From: Inquilinus sp. Marseille-Q2685
Lineage (GTDB): Bacteria > Pseudomonadota > Alphaproteobacteria > DSM-16000 > Inquilinaceae
DNA length: 64,000 nt
Assembly: GCF_916619195.1 (NCBI RefSeq)
Contig: NZ_CAKAKL010000001.1
Location: 248,001 to 312,000, forward strand
Direction of reading: 5' to 3'
The notes beneath the pieces are model-generated. The model was given only the letters and a program-made list of their open reading frames with translations, was not told where the DNA came from and did not search any database. Shown here in pieces: positions 54,730-63,780 of this stretch (positions are counted from its first letter, which is position 1; every line of letters begins with the position of its first letter). The position numbers and the translations under genes are program-made.

Positions 54730-56274
54730 TCAGCTGCGGGTGTGCGGCTGCGACGCCCGGGCCGCCGGCGGCGCCAGCTTCACGCCGGGCATGGTGCGGG
54801 GCAGGGCGCGGGGGTCGAGCCGCAGGTCGTAGCGCTCGGCCAGGAGCGCGGTGCCCATGATCAGGAGGCCGGTGCCGGACACGACCAGGAACGGCAGGTA
54901 CCAGGCGAGGTCGGTCAGCACCATGCCGAGCAGCACTGTGCCGGCCGCCGTCTCGGGGATGCCGCTGCCGGCGCCGCTGCGATAGCCCGACCGGCGCGAG
55001 CTGCCCTTCTTCGGCGTGCGCACGAAGCCGCTGCGCCGCCCGATGAAGGCCTCGATCACGCCCATCGAGTTCGACAGCGACAGGCCGGCGTTCAGCGCCA
55101 TCGTGGCAAGCATGTCCATCACGGCCTGGCCCAGCCGCTCCCGCCGCACGGCGCAGCGGCCGGAGACCAGGAAGGCGGCGGTGCCGGAGATGCCAAGCAC
55201 GGTCGAGACCACGCCCAGCACGGTCAGCGCCACCGGCTGGTCGAAGCCGACGGCAAGGAACATCAGCGTGTTCACCATCGCCAGCGCGCCCAGCGGGTAG
55301 AACAGGCACTGCAGCAGCTGCAGGCTGACCGCGACCTTGGTCTTGGGCGGGAAGGTGGAGCGCCAGATCGTCGGCAAGAGCTTGCAGGCGACCTGGGCGA
55401 AGCCCTTGGTCCAGCGGAACTGCTGCACCCGCCAGGCGGCGATGGACGACGGCAGCTCGCCCGGCACGGTGATGTCGGACAGGTAGCGGGCGCGCCAGCC
55501 CTTGAGATGGGCGCGCAGGCTGAGGTCGAGGTCCTCGGTCAGCGTGTCGGCCTTCCAGCCGCCGGCATCCTCGATCGCGGCGCGGCGCCAGATGCCGCAG
55601 GTGCCGTTGAAGGGCAGGGGCAGGCCGGTCATGCTGCGGGCCGGCTGCTCGACACCGAAATGCGCGTCCAGCATCAGCGTCTGGGCGCGGGTCAGGCGGT
55701 TCTCGTCGCCGTTCAGATGCTCCCAGCGGCCCTGCACGAAGGCCAGGCGCTTGTCGTTCTCCAGCACGCCGACGGTGCGGCGCAGGAAGTCCGGCCGCGG
55801 GATGAAGTCGGCGTCGAAGACCGCGACATAGGGGTGGTCGGTGACGGCCAGCCCGGCGTGCAGCGCCCCGGCCTTGAAGCCGGTGCGGTCGGTCCGGTGC
55901 AGCCGGTGGGCGTCGATGCCCGCGGCGCGCAGCTCCTGCACCGCCGCCTCGGCGATCTCGCGGGTCTCGTCGATGCTGTCGTCGAGCAGCTGGATCGTCA
56001 GCTTGTCCTGCGGCCAGTCGAGCGCGGCGGCGGCGCCGAGGATACGGCGCACCACATGCCGCTCGTTGAACACCGGAATCTGGATCAGCACCCTGGGCAG
56101 GTCAGCGTCCGGGGTTGGAGCCGTCCCCTGATTCGGCAGGCTCTGCCCCTGCGACTGATGCCGCCAGAAGGTGACTGCGAGCCAGAGGAGATTGCAGGAC
56201 AGGAGGCACAATAGCGTCAGCGCGATGGCCAGTAGACCGTATACGCTGAACTCGAAGATCTCCAAGGGGGTCAA
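54730..56274 (-). CDS. Processive family 2 glycosyltransferase (cellulose/mannan synthase-like)
   Basis: Membrane glycosyltransferase of 514 residues that probably builds a beta-linked polysaccharide or glycolipid. An N-terminal membrane helix (about 10-37) precedes the GT2 domain with RVLIQIPVFNE, DAD at 154-156, TEDLD at 246-250 and QQFRW at 284-288 (the QxxRW motif of processive enzymes). Four or more membrane helices follow, with a Ser/Arg-rich loop. There is no PilZ domain. The start is uncertain: TTG 56274 is the only start codon before the first helix. No partner polysaccharide genes are nearby. Confidence 0.88.
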   Translation of the reverse strand: MTPLEIFEFSVYGLLAIALTLLCLLSCNLLWLAVTFWRHQSQGQSLPNQGTAPTPDADLPRVLIQIPVFNERHVVRRILGAAAALDWPQDKLTIQLLDDSIDETREIAEAAVQELRAAGIDAHRLHRTDRTGFKAGALHAGLAVTDHPYVAVFDADFIPRPDFLRRTVGVLENDKRLAFVQGRWEHLNGDENRLTRAQTLMLDAHFGVEQPARSMTGLPLPFNGTCGIWRRAAIEDAGGWKADTLTEDLDLSLRAHLKGWRARYLSDITVPGELPSSIAAWRVQQFRWTKGFAQVACKLLPTIWRSTFPPKTKVAVSLQLLQCLFYPLGALAMVNTLMFLAVGFDQPVALTVLGVVSTVLGISGTAAFLVSGRCAVRRERLGQAVMDMLATMALNAGLSLSNSMGVIEAFIGRRSGFVRTPKKGSSRRSGYRSGAGSGIPETAAGTVLLGMVLTDLAWYLPFLVVSGTGLLIMGTALLAERYDLRLDPRALPRTMPGVKLAPPAARASQPHTRS

Positions 56275-56508
56275 GATGGCCCGGCCTTTTCTTGCGTATA
56301 TTCAGAACTCACAACAGCCGACTCATGTCGTTGTTCCGTCAGTGTACCGTATCGGTACCGTCGCGACATCAAGCGCAGCGGAACGTGGCGCCAGCATGGC
56401 AGGCATGGGACGGCTGCGAAATCCGTCGCCGGAAGGCCTTGAATCGTCGGACTTGTACGATAGGCTGGGCGCCGGCCCGCCGAACCGGGACCGCAAGAGG
56501 AAACCGCC

Positions 56509-57444
56509 ATGACCAAACCCGTCGTCCTCGCTCTGGCCGGCCTGATGCCGGGCCCCTTCGCCGAGTTGGAGGCGAACTGCACCGTGCACCGGCTGTGGGA
56601 GGCCGAGGATCGCGAGGCGCTGATCAAGCGCGTGGCGCCGGAGGTCCGCGGCATCGTCACCGGCCCGGGCGTCTCGGCGGAGTTCATGGATCGGTTCCCG
56701 GCGCTGGAGATCATCGGCAATTTCGGCGTCGGCTACGACAAGGTCGACACCGCCCATGCCAAGGCGCGCGGCGTCCGCGTCACCAACACGCCCGGCGTGC
56801 TCGACGACGAGGTGGCGGATCTCGGCCTCTTGCTGATGCTGGCGACGGCGCGGCGGCTCTGCGTCGGCGACCGCTTCGTCCGCGCCGGCAAATGGACCCA
56901 GGGCGGTCTTCCGCTGGCCCGCAGCCTGCGCGGCAAGCGCCTCGGCGTGGTTGGCATGGGCCGGATCGGCCAGGCAGTGGCGGAGCGGGCGAAGGTCTTT
57001 GGCCTGTCGATCGCCTGGCACGGGCCGCGGGCGAAGCCGGAGATCGACCATCCCTACTATCCGGACCTGGTGGCCCTGGCCCGCGACAGCGACGTGCTGG
57101 TGCTGTGCTGCCCGGGCGGCGCCGCGACGCACCACATCGTCAACCGCGCGGTGATCGAGGCGCTGGGACCCGAGGGCATCCTGGTCAACATCGCCCGCGG
57201 CACGGTGGTGGACGAGCCGGAGATGGTCTCGGCTCTGGTCGACGGCCGCCTAGGCGCCGCCGGGCTCGACGTGTTCGAGCACGAGCCGGCGGTGCCGGAG
57301 GCGCTCTACAAGCTCGACAACGTGGTGCTGCAGCCGCATGTCGGCAGCGCCACGGTCGAGACCCGCAACGCCATGGCCGACCTCGTCGTCCGCAACATCC
57401 TGGCCCATTTCGGCGGCCAGCCGCTGCTGACCCCGGTGGTGTGA
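56509..57444 (+). CDS. D-2-hydroxyacid dehydrogenase (glyoxylate/hydroxypyruvate reductase-like)
   Basis: NAD(P)-dependent oxidoreductase of 311 residues. Rossmann motif LGVVGMGRIGQAVAERAK (about residues 145-162). Active-site Arg is in NIARGTVVDE, Glu in FEHEPAVPEAL and His in LQPHVGSAT. NFGVGYDKVDTAHAKARGV is the substrate-domain signature. ATG 56509 follows AAGAGGAAA. It is convergent with the RraA gene at the edge of the sugar-acid locus, which suggests handling of glyoxylate, hydroxypyruvate or a 2-keto sugar acid. Confidence 0.92.
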   Translation: MTKPVVLALAGLMPGPFAELEANCTVHRLWEAEDREALIKRVAPEVRGIVTGPGVSAEFMDRFPALEIIGNFGVGYDKVDTAHAKARGVRVTNTPGVLDDEVADLGLLLMLATARRLCVGDRFVRAGKWTQGGLPLARSLRGKRLGVVGMGRIGQAVAERAKVFGLSIAWHGPRAKPEIDHPYYPDLVALARDSDVLVLCCPGGAATHHIVNRAVIEALGPEGILVNIARGTVVDEPEMVSALVDGRLGAAGLDVFEHEPAVPEALYKLDNVVLQPHVGSATVETRNAMADLVVRNILAHFGGQPLLTPVV

Positions 57445-57475
57445 AGGGGAGAGGGCGTTTCGCCCCCTGTCCCGG

Positions 57476-58195
57476 CTACCGTCCGTTCGCCTTGCGCCAA
57501 GCGGCGAAGTCGATCTTCGTCTGCTCCTCGGTCGCCGGATAGAGGCCGAGGATTGAGCGGCCTTTCATCACCTCCTCGGTGACGAAGTCCTCGAAGGCGG
57601 TCATCTCGACCGCCTCGTCGGCGATCTCGTCGGCGATGTTCGCCGGGATCACCACCACGCCCTCGCCGTCGCCGACCACCACGTCACCCGGGAACACCGG
57701 CACGTCGCCGCAGCCGATCGGCACGTTGATGTCCAGCGCCTGGTGGCGGGTCAGGTTGGTCGGGGCTGCCGGGCGGTTGTGATAGGCGGGGATGCCGAGC
57801 TTCGCGATCTCCGGCGAATCGCGGAAGCCGCCATCGGTGACCACGCCGGCGACGCCGCGCTTCATCAGCCGCGCCACCAGGATCGACCCGGCCGAGGCGG
57901 CGCGCGGGTCCTTGCGGCTGTCGATGACGAAGACGGCTCCGGGCGGGCAGTCCTCGACCGCCTTGCGCTGCGGATGGGCGCGGTCCTGGAACACGCTGAT
58001 CGGGTTCAGGTCCTCGCGCGCCGGGATGTAGCGCAGGGTGAAGGCCTCGCCGACCATCGGCCCGGCCGACGGGTTCAGCGGGTGCACGTCCTGGATGAAC
58101 TGGTTGCGCAGCCCGCGCTTGAACAGCGCAGTGGTCAGGGTGGCGGTGCTGACGGTCTTCAGCTTGTCCCGGGTCTCGGGCTTCAATCCGGTCAT
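57476..58195 (-). CDS. RraA-family protein, probable 2-keto acid aldolase-type enzyme
   Basis: 239 residues of the RraA/4-hydroxy-4-methyl-2-oxoglutarate aldolase family (often labelled dimethylmenaquinone methyltransferase, probably wrongly). Motifs: TLTTALFKRGLRNQFI near the N terminus, GSILVARLMKRGVAGVVTDGGFRDS (metal/substrate site with Arg and Asp) and PVFPGDVVVGDGEGVVVIPA. Start supported by GAGGA eight bases upstream. Third gene of a minus-strand operon dehydratase-SMP30-RraA, so it likely acts on a keto acid made by the dehydratase (inference). Confidence 0.88.
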   Translation of the reverse strand: MTGLKPETRDKLKTVSTATLTTALFKRGLRNQFIQDVHPLNPSAGPMVGEAFTLRYIPAREDLNPISVFQDRAHPQRKAVEDCPPGAVFVIDSRKDPRAASAGSILVARLMKRGVAGVVTDGGFRDSPEIAKLGIPAYHNRPAAPTNLTRHQALDINVPIGCGDVPVFPGDVVVGDGEGVVVIPANIADEIADEAVEMTAFEDFVTEEVMKGRSILGLYPATEEQTKIDFAAWRKANGR

Positions 58196-58219
58196 TCGAT
58201 CATCCTCGTTGGGTTCCGG

Positions 58220-59188
58220 TCAGCCGCCGACGGCACCTTGCGTGCCGACATAGAGGGCATAGACGGACTGGCTGGAGGCCATGAACAGGCGGTTGCGCAT
58301 CTCGCCGCCGAAGCACAGGTTGGCGCAGCGCTCGGGCAGGGCGATCCGGCCGATCGGCTTGCCTTCGGGGTTGAAGATCATCACCCCGTCCAGCTCGTCG
58401 CTGCCCATGCCCCAGCCGCACCAGAGATTGCCGTCGACATCGACGCGCATGCCGTCCGGGGTGCCGGGGCCGGCATCGATCGCCACCCGCCGGTTGGCGA
58501 TGCGCCGGCCGCCGTCGACGACGTCGTAGGCGACGATCAGCCGGTTCGGCACGGCGCGGGATTCGACGAGATAGAGGATCTTTTCGTCGGGCGAGAAGCA
58601 CAGGCCGTTCGGCCCCTTGACGTCCTCGGCGATGACGGCAAGCGCCCCCGTCTCCCCATCGATCCGGTAGACGTTGCCGGGCAGCTCCGGCTCCGCCTTG
58701 CGGCCCTCGTAGTTGCCGGTGATGCCGAAGGGCGGGTCGGTGAACCAGACCGACCCGTCGGACTTCACCACGACGTCGTTGGGTGAGTTAAGCCTCTTGC
58801 CGTCGAAGCCGTCGGCCAGCACGGTGATGGTGCCGTCATGTTCGGTGCGGGTGACGCGGCGGCCGAGATGCTCGCAGGTCACCAGCCGCCCCTGGCGGTC
58901 CCGCGTGTTGCCGTTGGCGTTGTTGGAGGGCTTGCGGAAGGCGCTGACCGCCCCGGTCTCCTCGTCCCATTTCAGGATCCGGTTGTTCGGGATGTCGCTC
59001 CACAGCAGGGCGCGGCGGTCGCCGAACCAGACCGGCCCCTCGGCCCAGCGGCAGCCAGTGGCGATGCGTTCCACCGCGGCGCTGAAGATCCGGTACGGCG
59101 TGAAGCTGGGGTCCAGCACCTCCACCGCCGGGTCGGGATACCGGGACGAGGGCGTCCAGCCGCCCCGGATCTCATCCTGTCCGTTCAT
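58220..59188 (-). CDS. SMP-30/gluconolactonase-family lactonase, copy 1
   Basis: Predicted sugar-lactone hydrolase, 322 residues, six-bladed propeller. Metal-site residues are visible: Glu in WAEGPVWFGD, Asn in LNSPNDVVVKSDG, and Asp in PDGMRVDVDGNLW. ATG 59188 is used because GAGAGGA precedes it and because the longer frame runs into the dehydratase gene. It is 13 bases after the dehydratase stop. A paralogue lies at 61777-62697; the two share long blocks such as LLWSDIPNNRI. Confidence 0.92.
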   Translation of the reverse strand: MNGQDEIRGGWTPSSRYPDPAVEVLDPSFTPYRIFSAAVERIATGCRWAEGPVWFGDRRALLWSDIPNNRILKWDEETGAVSAFRKPSNNANGNTRDRQGRLVTCEHLGRRVTRTEHDGTITVLADGFDGKRLNSPNDVVVKSDGSVWFTDPPFGITGNYEGRKAEPELPGNVYRIDGETGALAVIAEDVKGPNGLCFSPDEKILYLVESRAVPNRLIVAYDVVDGGRRIANRRVAIDAGPGTPDGMRVDVDGNLWCGWGMGSDELDGVMIFNPEGKPIGRIALPERCANLCFGGEMRNRLFMASSQSVYALYVGTQGAVGG

Positions 59189-59201
59189 CGCCGGTCCTCT
59201 C

Positions 59202-60944
59202 TCAGAAGATGTCAGGCTCGCCCACCGGGGCGCCGAAAGAGGTCTCGAGGAAGTCGAAGTCGCAGCCCTCATGCGCCTGGCGAATGTGGCGGTTGAACAT
59301 CCAGCCATAGCCGCGCTCGAAGCGGGGCTGCGGCGGCTGCAGCTCGGCCCGGCGGCGCGCCAGTTCCTCCTCCGGCACCTCCATGTCGATGCGGCGGGCG
59401 GCGACGTCGAGCGTGACGATATCGCCGGTGCGCAGCAGCGCCAGCGGGCCGCCGACATAGGATTCGGGCGAGACATGCAGGATGCAGGCGCCGTAGCTGG
59501 TGCCGCTCATCCGCGCGTCGGAGATGCGGACCATGTCGCGCACGCCCTGCTTCACCAGCTTTTTCGGGATCGGCAGCATGCCCCATTCCGGCATGCCGGG
59601 GCCGCCCTGCGGCCCGGCGTTGCGCAGCACCAGCACATGGTCGGCGGTGACGTCCAGGTCGTCGCTGTCGATCGCCGCCTTCATCGACGGATAGTCGTCG
59701 AACACCAGGGCCGGGCCGCTGTGCTTCAGGAAGCGCGGCTCGCAGGCGCTGGGCTTGATGACGCAGCCATCCGGCGACAGGTTGCCGCGCAGCACCGCCA
59801 GAGCGCCCTCGGCATAGAGCGGGTTGTCGAGCGGCCGGATCACGTCCTCGTTATAGATCTCGGCATGGGCGATGTTGTCGCCCAGCGTCCGGCCGCTGAC
59901 GGTCAGCGCATCGAGCTTCAGGTGGTCGCGCAGCCGCGTCATCAGCGCCGGCAGGCCGCCGGCGTAGAAGAAGTCCTCCATCAGGTACTGGTCGCCGCTG
60001 GGCCGGACATTGGCGATCACCGGCACCACCCGGCTGGCGGCGTCGAAATCGTCCAGCGAGATATCGGCGCCGGCCCGCCGCGCCATGGCGACCAGATGGA
60101 TGATGGCGTTGGTCGAGCAGCCCATCGCCATCGCCACCACGATCGCGTTCTCGAAGGCGGCGCGGATCTGGATCCGGGCCGGGACCAAGTCCTCCCACAC
60201 CATCTCGACGATGCGCCGGCCGCAGGCGGAGGACATGCGGATATGGCCGGCGTCGGCGGCCGGGATCGAGGAGGCGCCGGGCAGGGTCATGCCGATCGCC
60301 TCGGCGATCGCGGTCATGGTGCTGGCCGTGCCCATGGTCATGCAGTGGCCGTAGCTGCGGGCGATGCCGCCTTCGATGTCCAGCCAGTCCTGGTCGCTGA
60401 TGTTGCCGGCCCGGCGCTCGTCCCAGAACTTCCAGGCGTCGGAGCCGGAGCCCAGCACCTTGCCCTTCCAGTTGCCGCGCAGCATCGGCCCTGCCGGCAG
60501 GTAGATCGCCGGCAGCCCGGCGCTGGTCGCGCCCATCAGCAAGCCGGGGGTGGTCTTGTCGCAGCCGCCCAGCAGCACCGCGCCGTCGACGGGGTGGGAC
60601 CGCAGCAGCTCCTCCACCTCCATCGCCAGCATGTTGCGATACAGCATCGTGGTCGGCTTGACGTAGCTCTCCGACAGCGACAGCGCCGGCAGCTCGATCG
60701 GGAAGCCGCCCGCCTGCAGCACCCCGCGCTTCACATCCTCGACCCGATGCCTGAAATGAGCGTGGCAGGGGTTGGCGTCGGACCAGGTGTTGATCAGCGC
60801 GATCACCGGCCGGCCGACCCAGTCCTCGGGCCCGTAGCCCATCTGCATGGCGCGGGAGCGGTGGCCGAAGGAGCGCAGATCGTCGGGCGCGAACCAGCGG
60901 GCGCTGCGGAGGGTCTCGGGCGTCTTGCGGCGGATATCGGTCAT
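59202..60944 (-). CDS. IlvD/Edd-family sugar-acid dehydratase, L-arabinonate dehydratase-like
   Basis: Dehydrates an aldonate to a 2-keto-3-deoxy acid, 580 residues. Cys60 (SDANPC), Cys128 (LGGCDKT) and Cys201 (GHCMTMGTAS) are in the positions of the 2Fe-2S ligands of pentonate dehydratases. MGCSTNAIIHLVA and DARMSGTSYG are further family motifs. ATG 60944 begins MTDIRRKTPE; the open frame upstream is not gene-like. It leads the minus-strand operon with a lactonase and RraA protein. It is divergent from the GntR gene, with a palindromic operator between them. Sugar specificity (arabinonate, xylonate or related) is not proven. Confidence 0.92.
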   Translation of the reverse strand: MTDIRRKTPETLRSARWFAPDDLRSFGHRSRAMQMGYGPEDWVGRPVIALINTWSDANPCHAHFRHRVEDVKRGVLQAGGFPIELPALSLSESYVKPTTMLYRNMLAMEVEELLRSHPVDGAVLLGGCDKTTPGLLMGATSAGLPAIYLPAGPMLRGNWKGKVLGSGSDAWKFWDERRAGNISDQDWLDIEGGIARSYGHCMTMGTASTMTAIAEAIGMTLPGASSIPAADAGHIRMSSACGRRIVEMVWEDLVPARIQIRAAFENAIVVAMAMGCSTNAIIHLVAMARRAGADISLDDFDAASRVVPVIANVRPSGDQYLMEDFFYAGGLPALMTRLRDHLKLDALTVSGRTLGDNIAHAEIYNEDVIRPLDNPLYAEGALAVLRGNLSPDGCVIKPSACEPRFLKHSGPALVFDDYPSMKAAIDSDDLDVTADHVLVLRNAGPQGGPGMPEWGMLPIPKKLVKQGVRDMVRISDARMSGTSYGACILHVSPESYVGGPLALLRTGDIVTLDVAARRIDMEVPEEELARRRAELQPPQPRFERGYGWMFNRHIRQAHEGCDFDFLETSFGAPVGEPDIF

Positions 60945-61001
60945 GGCTCGCTGCCGTCTGGAGAGGATCGGTGGCTGGGCAGGATGGACTCGGGTCAGCA
61001 A

Positions 61002-61017
61002 CACTAATGCATTAGTG
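61002..61017. promoter_or_regulatory. Perfect 16-bp palindrome, likely GntR operator
   Basis: CACTAATGCATTAGTG is an exact palindrome in the 136-base gap between the divergent dehydratase and GntR genes, 63 bases before the regulator start. Its AT-rich centre stands out. One regulator dimer bound here could control both directions. Confidence 0.75.
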
Positions 61018-61080
61018 CACCGACATCCAGGCAGGTATGATGCGGCCTTGGCAAAGAAGCGAACGAGGACCTTTCGCAGC

Positions 61081-61767
61081 ATGACCGTCACGGCGATCCA
61101 GCTCGACCGCGCCCGTCAGGCGGCGCCGCAGGTCTATGAGCGGCTGCGCGAGCAGATCATCGCGCTGACCCTGGCGCCGGGCTCGGTGCTGGCGCGCAAC
61201 GAGCTGATGGTACAGTTCGGGGTCAGCCAGACGCCGATCCGCGACGCCCTGCTGCGCTTGGCGGAGGAGGGGCTGGTCGACATCTTCCCGCAGCACGCCA
61301 CGGTGGTTAGCCCGATCGATCTGGCGGCGGCGCGTCAGGCGCATTTCCTGCGTCGGTCGGTGGAGCTCGAGGTAGTGCGGACCCTGGCGCTGCGCGCGGA
61401 CCGGTCCTTCGTGGCGCCGCTGCGGACGCTGATCGCCCGCCAGCGGGCCATGCTCGATGCCGAGGATTTCGAGGCCTTCGCCGAGACCGACCAGTTGCTG
61501 CACCGCCAGCTCTGCGAGGCGGCGGAGGTGTCCGGCCTGTGGACGCTGATCCGCAGCCGCAGCGGCCACCTCGACCGGCTGCGGCGGCTGCACCTGCCGG
61601 TGCCGGGCAAGGCCCAGTCGATCCTGAATGACCACGCCCGCATCCTCGACGCCATCGCCGCGGGCGACGCCGATGGGGCGCAGGAGGCGCTGCGGCAGCA
61701 CCTGTCCGGGACCCTGGCGCAGGTCGATGAGATCCGGGCGCGGTTTCCGGATTATGTCAGGGGCTAA
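61081..61767 (+). CDS. GntR-family transcriptional regulator (FCD subfamily)
   Basis: Predicted ligand-responsive repressor, 228 residues. The winged helix spans about residues 15-80 (QVYERLREQIIALTLAPGS, LMVQFGVSQTPIRDALLRL). The helical FCD effector domain follows (RRSVELEVVRTLAL, FAETDQLLHRQLCEAA, DHARILDAIAAGDADGA). It probably senses a sugar acid or lactone of the pathway. ATG 61081 gives the usual N terminus; the longer frame reads through the promoter and operator. Confidence 0.93.
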   Translation: MTVTAIQLDRARQAAPQVYERLREQIIALTLAPGSVLARNELMVQFGVSQTPIRDALLRLAEEGLVDIFPQHATVVSPIDLAAARQAHFLRRSVELEVVRTLALRADRSFVAPLRTLIARQRAMLDAEDFEAFAETDQLLHRQLCEAAEVSGLWTLIRSRSGHLDRLRRLHLPVPGKAQSILNDHARILDAIAAGDADGAQEALRQHLSGTLAQVDEIRARFPDYVRG

Positions 61768-61776
61768 GGCAGCGGC

Positions 61777-62697
61777 TTACGGCGTCTGCACGCCCCGCGT
61801 GTTCAAGTAGACCGCCCGCAGCGAGGTGGTGGAGCAGATGAACAAGCGGTTCTTCTTCAGGCCGCCGAAGCAGACATTGGCCACCACCTCCGGCACCTTG
61901 ATCTTGCCGATCAGCGTGCCGTCCGGGGCGTAGCAATGCACGCCGTCGCCGGCGCTGGTCCAGATGTTGCCGTGATGGTCGATGCGGAAGCCGTCGAACA
62001 GGCCGAAGGTGCATTCGGCGAAGACCTCGCCGCCGGCCAGCGTGCCGTCGTCGCGCACCTGGAAGCGGCGGATGTGCTTCGGCCCGTCCGGGTCGTGGCT
62101 GGCGCCGGTGTCGGCGACGTAGAGCAGCTTCTCGTCCGGCGAGAAGGCGATGCCGTTGGGCTTATCGAAATCGGTCGCGACGGTCTTCAGCGTCCCCGAC
62201 CTCGGATCGAAGCGGTAGACGTGGCAGCCGTCCTGCTCGATCTCGGACTGGTGGCCTTCGTATTCCGACAGGATGCCGTAGGGCGGGTCGGTGAACCACA
62301 CCGTGTCGTCCGACTTCACCACCACGTCGTTCGGCGAGTTCAGGCGCTTGCCGTTGTGGCTGTCGGCCAGGACGGTGACCCGGCCGTCATATTCGGTGCG
62401 GCTGACCCGGCGGCCGCCATGCTCGCAGGACACCAGGCGGCCCTGGCGGTCGCGGGTGTGGCCGTTGGTGTAGTTCGACGGATTGCGGAAGACGCTGACG
62501 CTGCCGTCGGTCTCGTCCCAGCGCATGATCCGGTTGTTCGGGATGTCGCTCCACAGCAGGTAGCGGCCGTCTCCGAACCAGACCGGCCCTTCCGACCAGC
62601 GCAGCCCGATGTCGCTGGCCAGCACGTCGATATGGACATTGCCCATGACATAGCTCGCGAAGCGCTTGTCCAGCACCTCGAAACAGGGATCGAGCAT
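61777..62697 (-). CDS. SMP-30/gluconolactonase-family lactonase, copy 2
   Basis: 306-residue paralogue of the lactonase at 58220-59188. Same metal-site segments: EGPVWFGDGRYLLWSD, LNSPNDVVVKSDDTVWF and FDGFRIDHHGNIW. ATG 62697 has GGAGGA about seven bases upstream; the frame extending to 62748 lacks support. It follows two ABC permease genes on the same strand and probably acts on the imported sugar or its lactone. Confidence 0.92.
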   Translation of the reverse strand: MLDPCFEVLDKRFASYVMGNVHIDVLASDIGLRWSEGPVWFGDGRYLLWSDIPNNRIMRWDETDGSVSVFRNPSNYTNGHTRDRQGRLVSCEHGGRRVSRTEYDGRVTVLADSHNGKRLNSPNDVVVKSDDTVWFTDPPYGILSEYEGHQSEIEQDGCHVYRFDPRSGTLKTVATDFDKPNGIAFSPDEKLLYVADTGASHDPDGPKHIRRFQVRDDGTLAGGEVFAECTFGLFDGFRIDHHGNIWTSAGDGVHCYAPDGTLIGKIKVPEVVANVCFGGLKKNRLFICSTTSLRAVYLNTRGVQTP

Positions 62698-62819
62698 CCT
62701 GGTTCCTCCCTTGGCCCGGCTTGGCCGGGCAGCCGATTGATCGGACATAACTGGCCGGAGTGTTGCGCCCCACCCAAGGACCCGTCAACGATTCGGCAGA
62801 TGAAAAATCGGCCAGACTC

Positions 62820-63770
62820 TCAGGCCGCCGACCGGCCGCCGCGCCCGTACAGCACCAGCATCAGGATGATCACCAGCCCGTAGATGATCTGGCGCCCGGC
62901 CTCCGGCATCTGCATCACCGACAGCACGCTCTGCAGCAGCACGATCAGGATGGTGCCGACCACGGTTCCGGCATAGCGGCCCTGGCCGCCCAGGATATTG
63001 GTGCCGCCGATCACCACCGCGGCGATGGCCGGCAGCAGATAGGGGTCGCCCATCGCCTGATAGGCCTTGCTGGAATAGCCGGCCAGCAGGATGCCGGCCA
63101 TCGCCGAGCACAGCCCGCACAGGGTGAAGGCGCCGAGGATGACCAGCCGGGTGTTGACGCCGGACAGGTAAGCCGCGGCCTCGCGGTTGCCGATGGCGTA
63201 GATGTAGCGGCCCATCGGCGTGCGGGTCAGCAGAAAGACGATGCCGAGCGACAGCAGGGCCCAGACGAACACCGCCATCGGGATTCCCAGCAGCTCGGCC
63301 TTGGCCAGGAACTGCATCGGCGGCGTCGCCATGGTGGTCGGCGAGAAGCCGCCGGTCAGCATCACCATCAGCCCGCGCAGCACGGTGTTGACCCCGAGGG
63401 TGAAGATCATCGACGGCACGCGCAGGAAGGCGATCCCGAGCCCGTTGAACAGCCCGACCAGGGCGCCGACGGCGAGGCCGACCGGGATCGCCTCCGTCCC
63501 GCCGACCGCGGTCGCCAGCATGGCAGAGGCGGCGATGGTCCAGGGCACCGACAGGTCGATATGGCCCATCAGGATCACCAGCATCATCCCGGCGGCGACG
63601 ACGCCGAGGAAGGAGGCGACCTTGAGCTGCTGCAGCAGATAGGCAGGCGACAGGAAGGTGGCCGTGCCCTGGGTGATCGCGGTGTAGGCGGTGCCGGCCG
63701 CGAGGATCAGGATCACGAAGCCGCAGGCCACCAGGATCGGCCGGTCGATGGAGCGGAGATAGGCTTGCAT
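62820..63770 (-). CDS. Sugar ABC transporter permease, RbsC-like
   Basis: Inner-membrane channel, 316 residues with about nine hydrophobic segments. VILMGHIDLSVPWTIAASA is the family DLS motif, and VVIGGTNILGGQGRYAGTVVGT the ATPase-contact region. ATG 63770 (MQAYLRSIDRP) is chosen; the frame continues upstream over the end of the neighbouring permease. 122 bases separate it from the lactonase, with no repeat seen. Confidence 0.92.
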   Translation of the reverse strand: MQAYLRSIDRPILVACGFVILILAAGTAYTAITQGTATFLSPAYLLQQLKVASFLGVVAAGMMLVILMGHIDLSVPWTIAASAMLATAVGGTEAIPVGLAVGALVGLFNGLGIAFLRVPSMIFTLGVNTVLRGLMVMLTGGFSPTTMATPPMQFLAKAELLGIPMAVFVWALLSLGIVFLLTRTPMGRYIYAIGNREAAAYLSGVNTRLVILGAFTLCGLCSAMAGILLAGYSSKAYQAMGDPYLLPAIAAVVIGGTNILGGQGRYAGTVVGTILIVLLQSVLSVMQMPEAGRQIIYGLVIILMLVLYGRGGRSAA

Positions 63771-63780
63771 CGGTCCTCCG

